Source: Streptomyces sp. DT2A-34
GTDB lineage: Bacteria > Actinomycetota > Actinomycetes > Streptomycetales > Streptomycetaceae
DNA length: 64,000 nt
Direction: 5' to 3'
Assembly (NCBI RefSeq): GCF_030499515.1
Contig: NZ_JASTWJ010000001.1
Location: 7,668,001-7,732,000 of the forward strand
Position numbers and translations under genes: made by a program. The notes under the pieces are model-generated. The model was given only the letters and a program-made list of their open reading frames with translations, ran no database searches and was not told the DNA's origin. Positions 51,443-59,100 of this stretch are shown piece after piece. Position 1 is the stretch's first letter. Each line of letters starts with the position of its first letter.

Positions 51443-54169
51443 GTGGCAGAGACAGCATCGAAGCAGACCGAAACCAACCCCGGCGGCAGCCGGCCCCGCC
51501 TGATGCTCATGGATGGGCACTCGCTGGCCTACCGCGCGTTCTTCGCGCTGCCCGCGGAGAACTTCACGACCGCGACGGGCCAGCCGACGAACGCGATCTA
51601 CGGGTTCGCGTCGATGCTGGCCAACACCCTGCGCGACGAGGCGCCCACCCACTTCGCGGTGGCCTTCGACGTGTCCCGCAAGACCTGGCGCTCCGCGGAG
51701 TTCACGGAGTACAAGGCGAACCGCTCCAAGACCCCGGACGAGTTCAAGGGCCAGGTCGAGCTGATCGGCGAGCTGCTCGACGCGATGCACGTCTCCCGGT
51801 TCGCGATCGACGGCTTCGAGGCCGACGACGTGATCGCCACCCTCGCCACCCAGGCCGAGGCCGACGGCTTCGAGGTGCTGATCGTCACCGGCGACCGTGA
51901 CTCCTTCCAGCTGGTCAGCGAGCACACCACGGTGCTGTATCCGACGAAGGGCGTCTCCGAGCTGACCCGCTTCACCCCGGAGAAGGTCTTCGAGAAGTAC
52001 GGATTGACGCCCGCCCAGTACCCCGACTTCGCGGCCCTGCGCGGCGACCCGTCCGACAACCTGCCGGGCATCCCGGGCGTCGGCGAGAAGACCGCAGCGA
52101 AGTGGATCAACCAGTTCGGCTCGTTCGCCGAGCTGGTCGAGCGCGTCGAGGAGGTCAAGGGCAAGGCCGGCCAGAACCTCCGCGATCACCTGGAGGCCGT
52201 CAAGCTCAACCGCCGGCTGACCGAGCTGGAGCGCAACGTCGAGCTGCCCAAGACCGTCGCCGACGTCGCGCGCGTGCCGTACGACCGCAAGGCCGTCGCG
52301 ATGATCCTGGACACCCTGGAGATCCGTAACCCCTCCCTGCGCGAGCGGCTCTTCGGCGTCGACCCCGGAGCAGAGGAGGCCGAGACCACGCCGATCGCCA
52401 CCGAGGGCGTGGAGCTGGACGGCTCGGTGCTCGGCACCGGCGACCTGGCCCCCTGGCTGGCGGAGCACGGCGGCGAGCTGCTCGGCGTGGCCACCGTCGA
52501 CACCTGGGCGCTGGGCACCGGCTCGGTCGCCGAGGTCGCGCTCGCGGCAGGCGACGGCGCGGCCGGCTGGTTCGACCCGGCGGAGCTGGACGAGACCGAC
52601 GAGAAGGCGTTCGCGGCCTGGCTGGCCGACGCCGACAAGCCGAAGGTCTTCCACAACGCCAAGGGCGCGATGCGGGTCTTCGCCGAGCACGGCTGGAGCA
52701 TCGCCGGCGTGCGCATGGACACCGCGCTCGCCGCCTACCTGGTCAAGCCGGGCCGCCGCTCCTTCGCCCTGGACGCGCTGTCCCTGGAGTACCTCCACCG
52801 CGAGCTGGCCCCCGCCGCAGCGGCCGACGGCCAGCTGGCCTTCGGCGCGGACGACGGCGCCGAGGCCGAGGCGCTGATGATCCAGGCCCGTGCCGTCCTC
52901 GACCTGGGCGAGGCCTTCGAGGCCAAGCTCCAGGAGGTCGGCGCGGCGGACCTCCTGCGTGACGTGGAGCTGCCGACCTCCGCCCTGCTGGCCCGCATGG
53001 AACGGCACGGCATCGCGGCCGACCGGGCCCATCTGGAGGCCATGGAGCAGATGTTCGCGGGCGCCGTGCAGCAGGCCGTGAAGGAGGCGCACGCGGCGGC
53101 CGGGCACGAGTTCAACCTGGGCTCGCCCAAGCAGCTCCAGGAGGTCCTCTTCGGCGAGCTCGCCCTGCCCAAGACGAAGAAGACGAAGACGGGCTACACC
53201 ACGGACGCCGACGCCCTGGCCTGGCTCGCCACCCAGACCGACAACGAACTGCCGGTCATCATGCTCCGCCACCGCGAGCAGGCGAAGCTCCGCGTCACCG
53301 TCGAGGGCCTGATCAAGACGATCGCGACGGACGGCCGTATCCACACGACGTTCAACCAGACGGTCGCGGCGACCGGCCGCCTCTCCTCCACGGACCCGAA
53401 CCTGCAGAACATCCCGGTCCGCACGGACGAGGGCAGGGCGATCCGCCGGGGCTTCGTGGTCGGAGAGGGCTTCGAGTCCCTGATGACCGCGGACTACAGC
53501 CAGATCGAACTGCGCGTGATGGCCCACCTGTCCGAGGACGAGGGCCTGATCGAGGCGTTCACCTCGGGCGAGGACCTGCACACCACGGCCGCCTCGCAGG
53601 TGTTCGCGGTGGAACCGGCCGCGGTGGACGCGGAGATGCGCCGCAAGATCAAGGCGATGTCGTACGGCCTCGCCTACGGGCTCTCCGCCTTCGGCCTCTC
53701 CCAGCAGCTGAACATCGACGCGGGCGAGGCCCGCGCCCTGATGGACGCCTACTTCGAGCGCTTCGGCGGCGTACGGGACTATCTGCGCCGCGCCGTCGAC
53801 GAGGCACGGGCGACGGGCTACACGGCGACGCTCTTCGGCCGCCGCCGCTACCTCCCCGACCTCAACAGCGACAACCGCCAGCGCCGCGAGGCGGCCGAGC
53901 GCATGGCCCTCAACGCCCCCATCCAGGGCACGGCGGCGGACATCGTCAAGATCGCCATGCTCAACGTGGACCGGGCCCTGCGCGAGGCGAACCTCACCTC
54001 CCGCATGCTCCTCCAGGTCCACGACGAAATCGTCCTGGAAATCGCCCCCGGCGAACGCGAGGCCGCGGAAGAACTGGTCCGCCGCGAAATGTCCGACGCC
54101 GTCCACCTCAACGTCCCCCTGGGCGTCTCGGTAGGCGCGGGCCCCGACTGGGAATCAGCAGCCCACTAG
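51443..54169 (+). CDS. polA: DNA polymerase I
   Basis: PolA fills gaps in repair and removes RNA primers. The 908-residue protein has the 5' nuclease first (LMLMDGHSLAYRAFFALP, FEADDVIATLA, VTGDRDSFQLV, GDPSDNLPGIPGVGEKTA). A middle 3'-5' exonuclease-like domain lacks the usual DxE metal pair. The polymerase domain shows motif A DYSQIELRVMAHLS, motif B RRKIKAMSYGLAYGLS and motif C QVHDEIVLE. It is therefore expected to lack proofreading, as in other actinobacterial PolA. The GTG at 51443 follows GGATCGGGG; the longer frame runs into low-complexity C-rich sequence and is not coding. A strong hairpin follows the stop. Confidence 0.96.
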   Translation: MAETASKQTETNPGGSRPRLMLMDGHSLAYRAFFALPAENFTTATGQPTNAIYGFASMLANTLRDEAPTHFAVAFDVSRKTWRSAEFTEYKANRSKTPDEFKGQVELIGELLDAMHVSRFAIDGFEADDVIATLATQAEADGFEVLIVTGDRDSFQLVSEHTTVLYPTKGVSELTRFTPEKVFEKYGLTPAQYPDFAALRGDPSDNLPGIPGVGEKTAAKWINQFGSFAELVERVEEVKGKAGQNLRDHLEAVKLNRRLTELERNVELPKTVADVARVPYDRKAVAMILDTLEIRNPSLRERLFGVDPGAEEAETTPIATEGVELDGSVLGTGDLAPWLAEHGGELLGVATVDTWALGTGSVAEVALAAGDGAAGWFDPAELDETDEKAFAAWLADADKPKVFHNAKGAMRVFAEHGWSIAGVRMDTALAAYLVKPGRRSFALDALSLEYLHRELAPAAAADGQLAFGADDGAEAEALMIQARAVLDLGEAFEAKLQEVGAADLLRDVELPTSALLARMERHGIAADRAHLEAMEQMFAGAVQQAVKEAHAAAGHEFNLGSPKQLQEVLFGELALPKTKKTKTGYTTDADALAWLATQTDNELPVIMLRHREQAKLRVTVEGLIKTIATDGRIHTTFNQTVAATGRLSSTDPNLQNIPVRTDEGRAIRRGFVVGEGFESLMTADYSQIELRVMAHLSEDEGLIEAFTSGEDLHTTAASQVFAVEPAAVDAEMRRKIKAMSYGLAYGLSAFGLSQQLNIDAGEARALMDAYFERFGGVRDYLRRAVDEARATGYTATLFGRRRYLPDLNSDNRQRREAAERMALNAPIQGTAADIVKIAMLNVDRALREANLTSRMLLQVHDEIVLEIAPGEREAAEELVRREMSDAVHLNVPLGVSVGAGPDWESAAH

Positions 54170-54194
54170 CCTCCGACGGCAGAGCCACACCTCG

Positions 54195-54227
54195 ATGCCG
54201 GGCCAGTTTTCCCAACCGGCCCGGCAT
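54195..54227 (+). terminator. terminator after polA
   Basis: ATGCCGGGCC and GGCCCGGCAT form a perfect ten-base stem with a 13-base loop, 25 bases after the polA stop. Confidence 0.75.
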
Positions 54228-54240
54228 CCCGTGGCGTCCT

Positions 54241-54300
54241 GGAGGGGCGGCGCTGCAGCGCGCCCTTAGGGGCGCGGGGAACTGCGCGACCAGCCACAGA
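54241..54300. repeat. Streptomyces dispersed intergenic repeat
   Basis: The segment containing GGGGCGCGGGGAACTGCGCG and GACCAGCCACAGACC is recognisable as a short sequence repeated in intergenic regions across Streptomyces chromosomes. The remainder up to 54487 holds no gene apart from the leader of the next open frame. Confidence 0.65.
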
Positions 54301-54487
54301 CCACCGATAGCCCCAAAACCACCGCAACCAGGCAGACGCTCAGGGGCTCAGCCCCCATAACCCGCAGTCCCGAGAATCACCGCACCCGGCAAACGCAAGG
54401 GACCCCGCCCCACCCCCGGAGGGACCCGTCACTCGCGTGGCCCCCGCAAAAGCGCCCCCCACACCCGCCGCCCGTAAGGATGCGGAC

Positions 54488-54901
54488 ATGGGTATACGCA
54501 CGCTCCACCGCCGGACAGCCCCGGCACCGGCGCAAGCGAACGCCGAGAAGGCCCCGTCCGAAGCGCAGCCGTCGCTGCCACCCTTCGCCCCCGGCGCAAG
54601 CACCGCCCGCATCCCCGCCGACCTGATGAGCACCCTGCGGAACACGGCGACGATCGCCCGCCGCGGCCTCGCCCACCGGGCACAAGGATGGGCCGAGCTC
54701 ACCCGCAGCTACCTGGCCCTCGCCCTCACGCTGCTCCCACGGTCCCGCCCCGCAGGGACCGTCACCGTGTTCATCGCGCCCGTCGGCACCCTCACCGAGC
54801 CACCGGACGGCTCGGCTCCTTACCGGCCTCATCCGCACCCGCGCTGCCAGGGCCAGGACCAGGGCCAGGACCAGGGCCCGGGACCGGACGCCACACCCTG
54901 A
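54488..54901 (+). CDS. hypothetical protein downstream of polA
   Basis: I recognise no characterised family. The 137-residue protein starts MGIRTLHRRTAPAPAQ and has a hydrophobic stretch (AELTRSYLALALTLLPR, around residues 76-92) that could be one amphipathic or membrane-associated helix. It ends in a Pro/Gln/Gly-rich tail. AAGGA precedes the ATG by eight bases. Its last 110 bases overlap the end of the convergent DUF4184 gene, where both reading frames encode low-complexity tails, so one of the two C-termini may be poorly constrained. It looks lineage-specific. Confidence 0.6.
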   Translation: MGIRTLHRRTAPAPAQANAEKAPSEAQPSLPPFAPGASTARIPADLMSTLRNTATIARRGLAHRAQGWAELTRSYLALALTLLPRSRPAGTVTVFIAPVGTLTEPPDGSAPYRPHPHPRCQGQDQGQDQGPGPDATP

Positions 54902-55676
54902 CGCCCACCGCGTACAGCAGCAGCCCCAGGACGAGCCCCGCGCCCGCGCCGAAGCACACCGTCGGAATCAGCTCCCAGTACTTCGCGGTCGAACCCCAAT
55001 AGTCCCACCAGCGCGACGCCCGCTGGACCGCGGCCACCGCGGCGATCCCGCCGATCACTGCCCCGGCCAACCACCGGTCCCGTACCGAAAGCACCGGCAC
55101 CCCGACCGGCGCGGCCGCGGGCGTCCGCCGTAGCGCCACGAACACGAACGCGGCGATGACGACCGCGGCGAGAGCCGAACCGCCGTACTGCAGATACCAG
55201 TACAGCGGCGAGCCCGCGATCTCCTCGCCCAGGACGGGAAACAGCCGCATCCCCCAGCGGTCGAGATGCGTGAACGCGTCCCACACGACATGCGTCAGCG
55301 CGCCGAGCGCGGCCGATACGTACCAGCGCAGCGCCAGCGACGGCCCTACACGCGCGCGTGACGCCCCGCAGCGCAACAGCGTGGCCACCCGCGCCTGTCG
55401 ACGCACCGGCAGCAGCGCCACCAGCGGCTCGCGCAGCAGCAGCCACAGACCCACCAGCACCCAGGCGATCACCACGTCGATGGTGAACACACCCGCGAAC
55501 GAGTGTGTGACATCGCCGAACTCCATAGCCCCGGACAGGACACTCGCCGCGTAATAGGTCATGTCGGGCGAGAAGGAGCCCGCCACCAACACGGCCGGTA
55601 CGAGCGTGGCGCGGCCGGTTCCGTCGGTGCGTACGGCGGGCAGTACGGCCGCCGCATGGCTCAGCGTGAACGGCAA
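54792..55676 (-). CDS. DUF4184 family membrane protein
   Basis: The 294-residue protein opens with LPFTLSHAAAVLPA, the DUF4184 signature, and includes TLSHAAAV and ALTHVVWDAFTHLDRWGMRLFP, where the repeated His-rich segments resemble metal-dependent membrane hydrolases. About five membrane helices follow. It ends in a PGPGPGPGPG tail encoded by 12-base GC-rich repeats. The TTG at 55676 is the likely start because AAGGAG lies six bases upstream and it aligns with the family N-terminus. The function is unknown. It overlaps the convergent small gene by 110 bases. Confidence 0.8.
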   Translation of the reverse strand: MPFTLSHAAAVLPAVRTDGTGRATLVPAVLVAGSFSPDMTYYAASVLSGAMEFGDVTHSFAGVFTIDVVIAWVLVGLWLLLREPLVALLPVRRQARVATLLRCGASRARVGPSLALRWYVSAALGALTHVVWDAFTHLDRWGMRLFPVLGEEIAGSPLYWYLQYGGSALAAVVIAAFVFVALRRTPAAAPVGVPVLSVRDRWLAGAVIGGIAAVAAVQRASRWWDYWGSTAKYWELIPTVCFGAGAGLVLGLLLYAVGVRVWRPVPGPGPGPGPGPGSAGADEAGKEPSRPVAR

Positions 55677-56022
55677 CGGGGCTCCTTGCGCGGGAGGTTG
55701 ACGGGGCAGGTCCGCCCCGGTCGTCGGCGAAGCCGGTGTCAGGGACGTACGACGGCCAGTATGCGGGACGTCCGACAGGCGGACGGCAGGCGCCCAACTG
55801 GTAAAAATCGGGCGCCAACGGGTGCCCGTGCAAAGGAAGTTGTCGTAGGGTCGCCTGGGCCACCGTGCCGGGGCGTGCGGTCGAACGCGCGAACGGCGCA
55901 TGAAATCGCGCCGCGGGGGCAACTGTCGCGGCGAGTCGATCGTCACAACAGGGGCGGGCCCGGCATGGCGGGCCCGGCAGACAGAGACGGGCGCTCGGGC
56001 GTCCACGGGAGGGGTTCGCTCT
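55677..56022. other. divergent promoter region of DUF4184 and transglycosylase genes
   Basis: No gene is seen in these 346 bases. I looked for a cyclic di-AMP (ydaO) riboswitch, often found before Streptomyces cell-wall hydrolases, and did not find its conserved blocks. GC-rich inverted segments such as GCCGGGC... near 55955-55975 (GGGCCCGGC/GCGGGCCCGG) are present. Confidence 0.5.
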
Positions 56023-57753
56023 ATGGCGGCGGAATTCGGCAGGCTGCGCAAGGGGGCGGTGAACACCACGGTGGCCGCGGTCGTGGTCGCGGCACTGGCC
56101 GCGTCCCAGGCTCCCGGAGTGACGACCGACGACGCCGGCAGAAGGGTCACCACCGGAACCCAGCCCTCGGCGGACACGCCCGCCGAGGACAGCGCGACCG
56201 GCAACTCGCCGTACTACACGGACCTGCCGCCGCTCAACAGCCCCAATCCCTCGCCCTCGCCCAGCACCCCCGTCACCCCGGGCGCCTCCGAGGCGGGCAT
56301 CCCCGCGACCGTCCTCGACGCGTACAAGAAGGCCGCGACCGCGCTCCAGGACGCCAAGCCCGGCTGCAACCTGGAATGGCAGCTTCTCGCCGCCATCGGC
56401 AAGGTCGAGTCCGGCCAGGCCCGCGGCGGCCGCGTCGACGCGAACGGCACCACGATCACCCCGATCCTCGGCCCGCAGCTCAACGGCAACGGCTTCGCGA
56501 ACATCAGCGACACCGACAACGGCGCCTACGACGGGGACGCCTCGTACGACCGTGCCGTCGGCCCCATGCAGTTCATCCCCTCCACCTGGGAGTGGGCCGG
56601 CCGCGACGGCAACGGCGACGGCAGGAAGGACCCCAACAACGTCTACGACGCCGCGCTCGCCGCCGGCCACTACCTGTGCCGCTTCGGCTGGGACCTGTCC
56701 ACCCGGAGCGACCTCAGCAGCGCGATCCTCAGCTACAACAACTCGCAGGACTACCTGAACCTGGTCCTGAAGTGGCTGGAGTACTACCGCAAGGGCACGC
56801 ACGAGATCCCGGACGGCACCGGCACCCTCCCGTCCGACCGCAGCGACGACACGGCCGGCGCCAGCCCCACGCCCACGACCCCCACCACGCCGACGACGCC
56901 CACGACGCCGACGAGCCCCAAGCCCGGCGGCTCCACGAGCCCGAAGCCGACCCCGCCGGCCACCACCCCGCCGAGCACCACGCCCCCCACCCCCACCGAC
57001 ACGGTGGACCACCTTCAGGACGCGGGCACCGCGAAGCTCACCGCGATGGCGGGCGACACCTTCACCGAGAAGATCAGCGCCCGCGCCGAGACCGAGGCCG
57101 GCAAGGGCGTCGCCAAGGTCCGGGTCCGTTTCACGATCGTCGGCCGGACCGACGCCACCTTCACCGGCGGCGAGAAGTACGCGGCCGTCGTGACCAACAG
57201 CGCCGGTGAGGCGGTCGCGCCGGCCCTCCGGGCGGGCGAGGACACGGGCGAGTTCGTCGTCCGCGCCACCCTCGTCGGCCGTTCGATCCCCGGCCTGGAC
57301 TACACGGCCACCGTCACCGAGCGCGCCGCCGACACCCTGACCCGCACCAGCGACACCGCGCTGACCTGCACCCCGGGCGGCGAGTTCACCGACCAGGTCG
57401 AGGTGAGGGCGACCTACAAGGGCGCCGTCGCGGACAAGGTCGCGGCCACCGCCACGCTCATCAAGTCGGCCGACGACCCGACCGAGAACGACAAGGGCCC
57501 CTACTTCAAGGACGCCGACGGCAGGACCGTACGCACCCTGACCGGCCTGACGACGGACGCGAACGGCCTGCTCAAGCTGCCGAAGCTGTACGCCGACGAC
57601 ACCACCGGCACGTTCCTGCTCCGCATCAACACCGCGGGCGGCGCGACCCTGACCGTCGAGCTGAAGGTGGCGGCGGCCGAGACGTCGCCCACCCCGACCC
57701 CCTCGGAGTCGACGTCCGGCTCCCCGTCGGCGTCGGCGAGCCCGACCGCGTAA
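56023..57753 (+). CDS. secreted lytic transglycosylase with Thr-Pro linker
   Basis: The 576-residue exported protein has an N-terminal hydrophobic segment (TTVAAVVVAALAASQAPG), a Pro/Ser-rich region, then a transglycosylase-like domain (about residues 92-260). That domain shows the catalytic Glu129 in IGKVESGQARGG, VGPMQFIPSTWEWAG and an aspartate-rich GRDGNGDGRKDPNN loop. A (PTT)n linker leads to two or more beta-rich repeats (about 320-540) and a Ser/Thr/Pro tail. It is expected to cleave peptidoglycan glycan strands, with the beta domains binding the wall. The ATG has GGGAGGGG eight bases upstream. A long hairpin ends the unit. Confidence 0.87.
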   Translation: MAAEFGRLRKGAVNTTVAAVVVAALAASQAPGVTTDDAGRRVTTGTQPSADTPAEDSATGNSPYYTDLPPLNSPNPSPSPSTPVTPGASEAGIPATVLDAYKKAATALQDAKPGCNLEWQLLAAIGKVESGQARGGRVDANGTTITPILGPQLNGNGFANISDTDNGAYDGDASYDRAVGPMQFIPSTWEWAGRDGNGDGRKDPNNVYDAALAAGHYLCRFGWDLSTRSDLSSAILSYNNSQDYLNLVLKWLEYYRKGTHEIPDGTGTLPSDRSDDTAGASPTPTTPTTPTTPTTPTSPKPGGSTSPKPTPPATTPPSTTPPTPTDTVDHLQDAGTAKLTAMAGDTFTEKISARAETEAGKGVAKVRVRFTIVGRTDATFTGGEKYAAVVTNSAGEAVAPALRAGEDTGEFVVRATLVGRSIPGLDYTATVTERAADTLTRTSDTALTCTPGGEFTDQVEVRATYKGAVADKVAATATLIKSADDPTENDKGPYFKDADGRTVRTLTGLTTDANGLLKLPKLYADDTTGTFLLRINTAGGATLTVELKVAAAETSPTPTPSESTSGSPSASASPTA

Positions 57754-57767
57754 GCACCGCATGACCC

Positions 57768-57812
57768 GACGAAGGGCGCCCTTCCGCTACGGCGGACTGG
57801 GCGCCCTTCGTC
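57768..57812 (+). terminator. terminator after transglycosylase gene
   Basis: GACGAAGGGCGCCC and GGGCGCCCTTCGTC form a perfect 14-base stem with a 17-base loop, 15 bases beyond the stop. Confidence 0.8.
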
Positions 57813-57904
57813 CGTCCACGGCCGTCCGCGGCCGTCGGCACAACTCGTTCGCTGTGCAACGTGTTCTCATCTCGCCCGCCCGTTGCTACGGTGCCGAACC
57901 TGAC

Positions 57905-57921
57905 GATGTATCAGATACATC
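57905..57921. promoter_or_regulatory. perfect 7-3-7 palindrome upstream of microprotein gene
   Basis: GATGTAT-CAG-ATACATC is a perfect inverted repeat, AT-rich against a GC-rich background, 26 bases before the start of the small gene. Its size and position fit an operator for a dimeric repressor. No regulator gene is adjacent, so the protein that binds it is unknown. Confidence 0.55.
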
Positions 57922-57947
57922 CCGCTCCGGGGTTCCGGGAGGCCCGT

Positions 57948-58082
57948 ATGCGCGCCCTGATCGCCGCCGCGACCGGTCTCACCGTCGCGCTCGCCCTGGT
58001 CCTCGCCATCACGGCCATGGGCGCACCGACCGGCAAGACGTCCCCGAAGCCGCTGCTGACAACGGTGCCCGCACACCCGTGA
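57948..58082 (+). CDS. SPW_0924-type microprotein
   Basis: The 44-residue peptide consists of a single hydrophobic helix (IAAATGLTVALALVLAITAMG) after MRAL, and a short polar tail PTGKTSPKPLLTTVPAHP. It matches the small Streptomyces proteins I know as the SPW_0924 family, of unknown role. GGGAGG lies five bases before the ATG. The longer frame from 57861 has no site and runs through the palindrome. The next gene starts 25 bases later, so the peptide is probably co-expressed with the DUF3068 membrane protein and may associate with it. Confidence 0.75.
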   Translation: MRALIAAATGLTVALALVLAITAMGAPTGKTSPKPLLTTVPAHP

Positions 58083-58107
58083 CCGCCCGCCTGGGAGGGA
58101 GGCCGAG

Positions 58108-59100
58108 ATGCGCCGCAAGGCCGGCCTGATCCTGCTCGCCCTCGCCGTGTTCTTCGCGGCACTGTCCCCACTGGTGCGCTGGTACGCCTTCCCTCGCCTG
58201 GCCAAGATCCCGGCGAACCAGTACCAGGACATGGTCCTGGAGGCGAAGGACGCGACCCTCCTCGACTACGGCACGATGAAGGCCCGCAAGGTCTCCAAGG
58301 TCACCATCGTGCAGACGCTGAAGGGCAACGTCGAAGCCTCGGAGAAGATCGAGAGAACGGCCGGGAAGGACGTCGTCGTCTGGGACGGCCTGTCCTATGT
58401 CGTCGGCCCCGACGGCAAGATGGTCTCCAAGATCCCCGAGCGCTACATCTTCGACGCCCACACCCAGGAACCCGTCCACGCCACCGGAGAGATGGTCGAC
58501 GGCGACCCGGTGAAGCGGCAGGGCATCGAGTTCAAGTGGCCCTTCCTGACGGAGAAACGGGACTACGAGTACTTCGACGCACAGGCGCGCGTGACGGCCC
58601 CCATCCACTACAAGGGCACCCAGACCTTCCGCGGCGTCGACGTCTACTACTTCGAGCAGACCATCCCGTGGACCAAGGTGAGGTTCCCCAGGACCATGCC
58701 GGTCGAGGGCATCACCCCGGAGTCAGTGGCCAAGACCGGCACGACCCGCTGGTACACCACGGTCCGCAAGTTCTGGGTCGAACCCCTCACCGGCGCCCCC
58801 GTCTACGGCGAGGAGATCCACAAGGAGGAACTGCGCGGCGGCACCCTGCTCGGCGGCCGCGAGAAGGTGACGGCGTTCGCGGGCCACGTGAAGATGCGCG
58901 AGGACTACATCGACCACACGGTGGACCTGGTCAAGTCCAACCGCACGCTGGTCCTGCTGATGACGTCGTATCTCCCCTGGGGCTTCCTGATCCTGGGGCT
59001 CCTGCTCCTGTCGCTCTCCCTCTACCTGGAGGCACGCGGCCGCCGCCCCGGCGGCCCGGAGCCGACGAGGAACACCGACCCGGAACCGGTCAGCGCCTGA
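58108..59100 (+). CDS. DUF3068 domain membrane protein
   Basis: The 330-residue protein has an N-terminal membrane helix (LILLALAVFFAALSPLVRWYAFP), a large extracytoplasmic domain with YEYFDAQ, YYFEQTIPWTKVRFPR and WYTTVRKFWVEPLTG, and a second helix near the C-terminus (LPWGFLILGLLLLSLSLYL). This is the DUF3068 layout found throughout actinobacteria; its function is not known. GGGAGGGAGG precedes the ATG. Its 3' end overlaps the convergent helicase gene by eleven bases. Confidence 0.87.
   Translation: MRRKAGLILLALAVFFAALSPLVRWYAFPRLAKIPANQYQDMVLEAKDATLLDYGTMKARKVSKVTIVQTLKGNVEASEKIERTAGKDVVVWDGLSYVVGPDGKMVSKIPERYIFDAHTQEPVHATGEMVDGDPVKRQGIEFKWPFLTEKRDYEYFDAQARVTAPIHYKGTQTFRGVDVYYFEQTIPWTKVRFPRTMPVEGITPESVAKTGTTRWYTTVRKFWVEPLTGAPVYGEEIHKEELRGGTLLGGREKVTAFAGHVKMREDYIDHTVDLVKSNRTLVLLMTSYLPWGFLILGLLLLSLSLYLEARGRRPGGPEPTRNTDPEPVSA

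Noticed and set aside
55677..56022. Cyclic di-AMP riboswitch before the lytic transglycosylase
   Set aside because: Such riboswitches are common before Streptomyces wall hydrolases, but the conserved sequence blocks are absent here.
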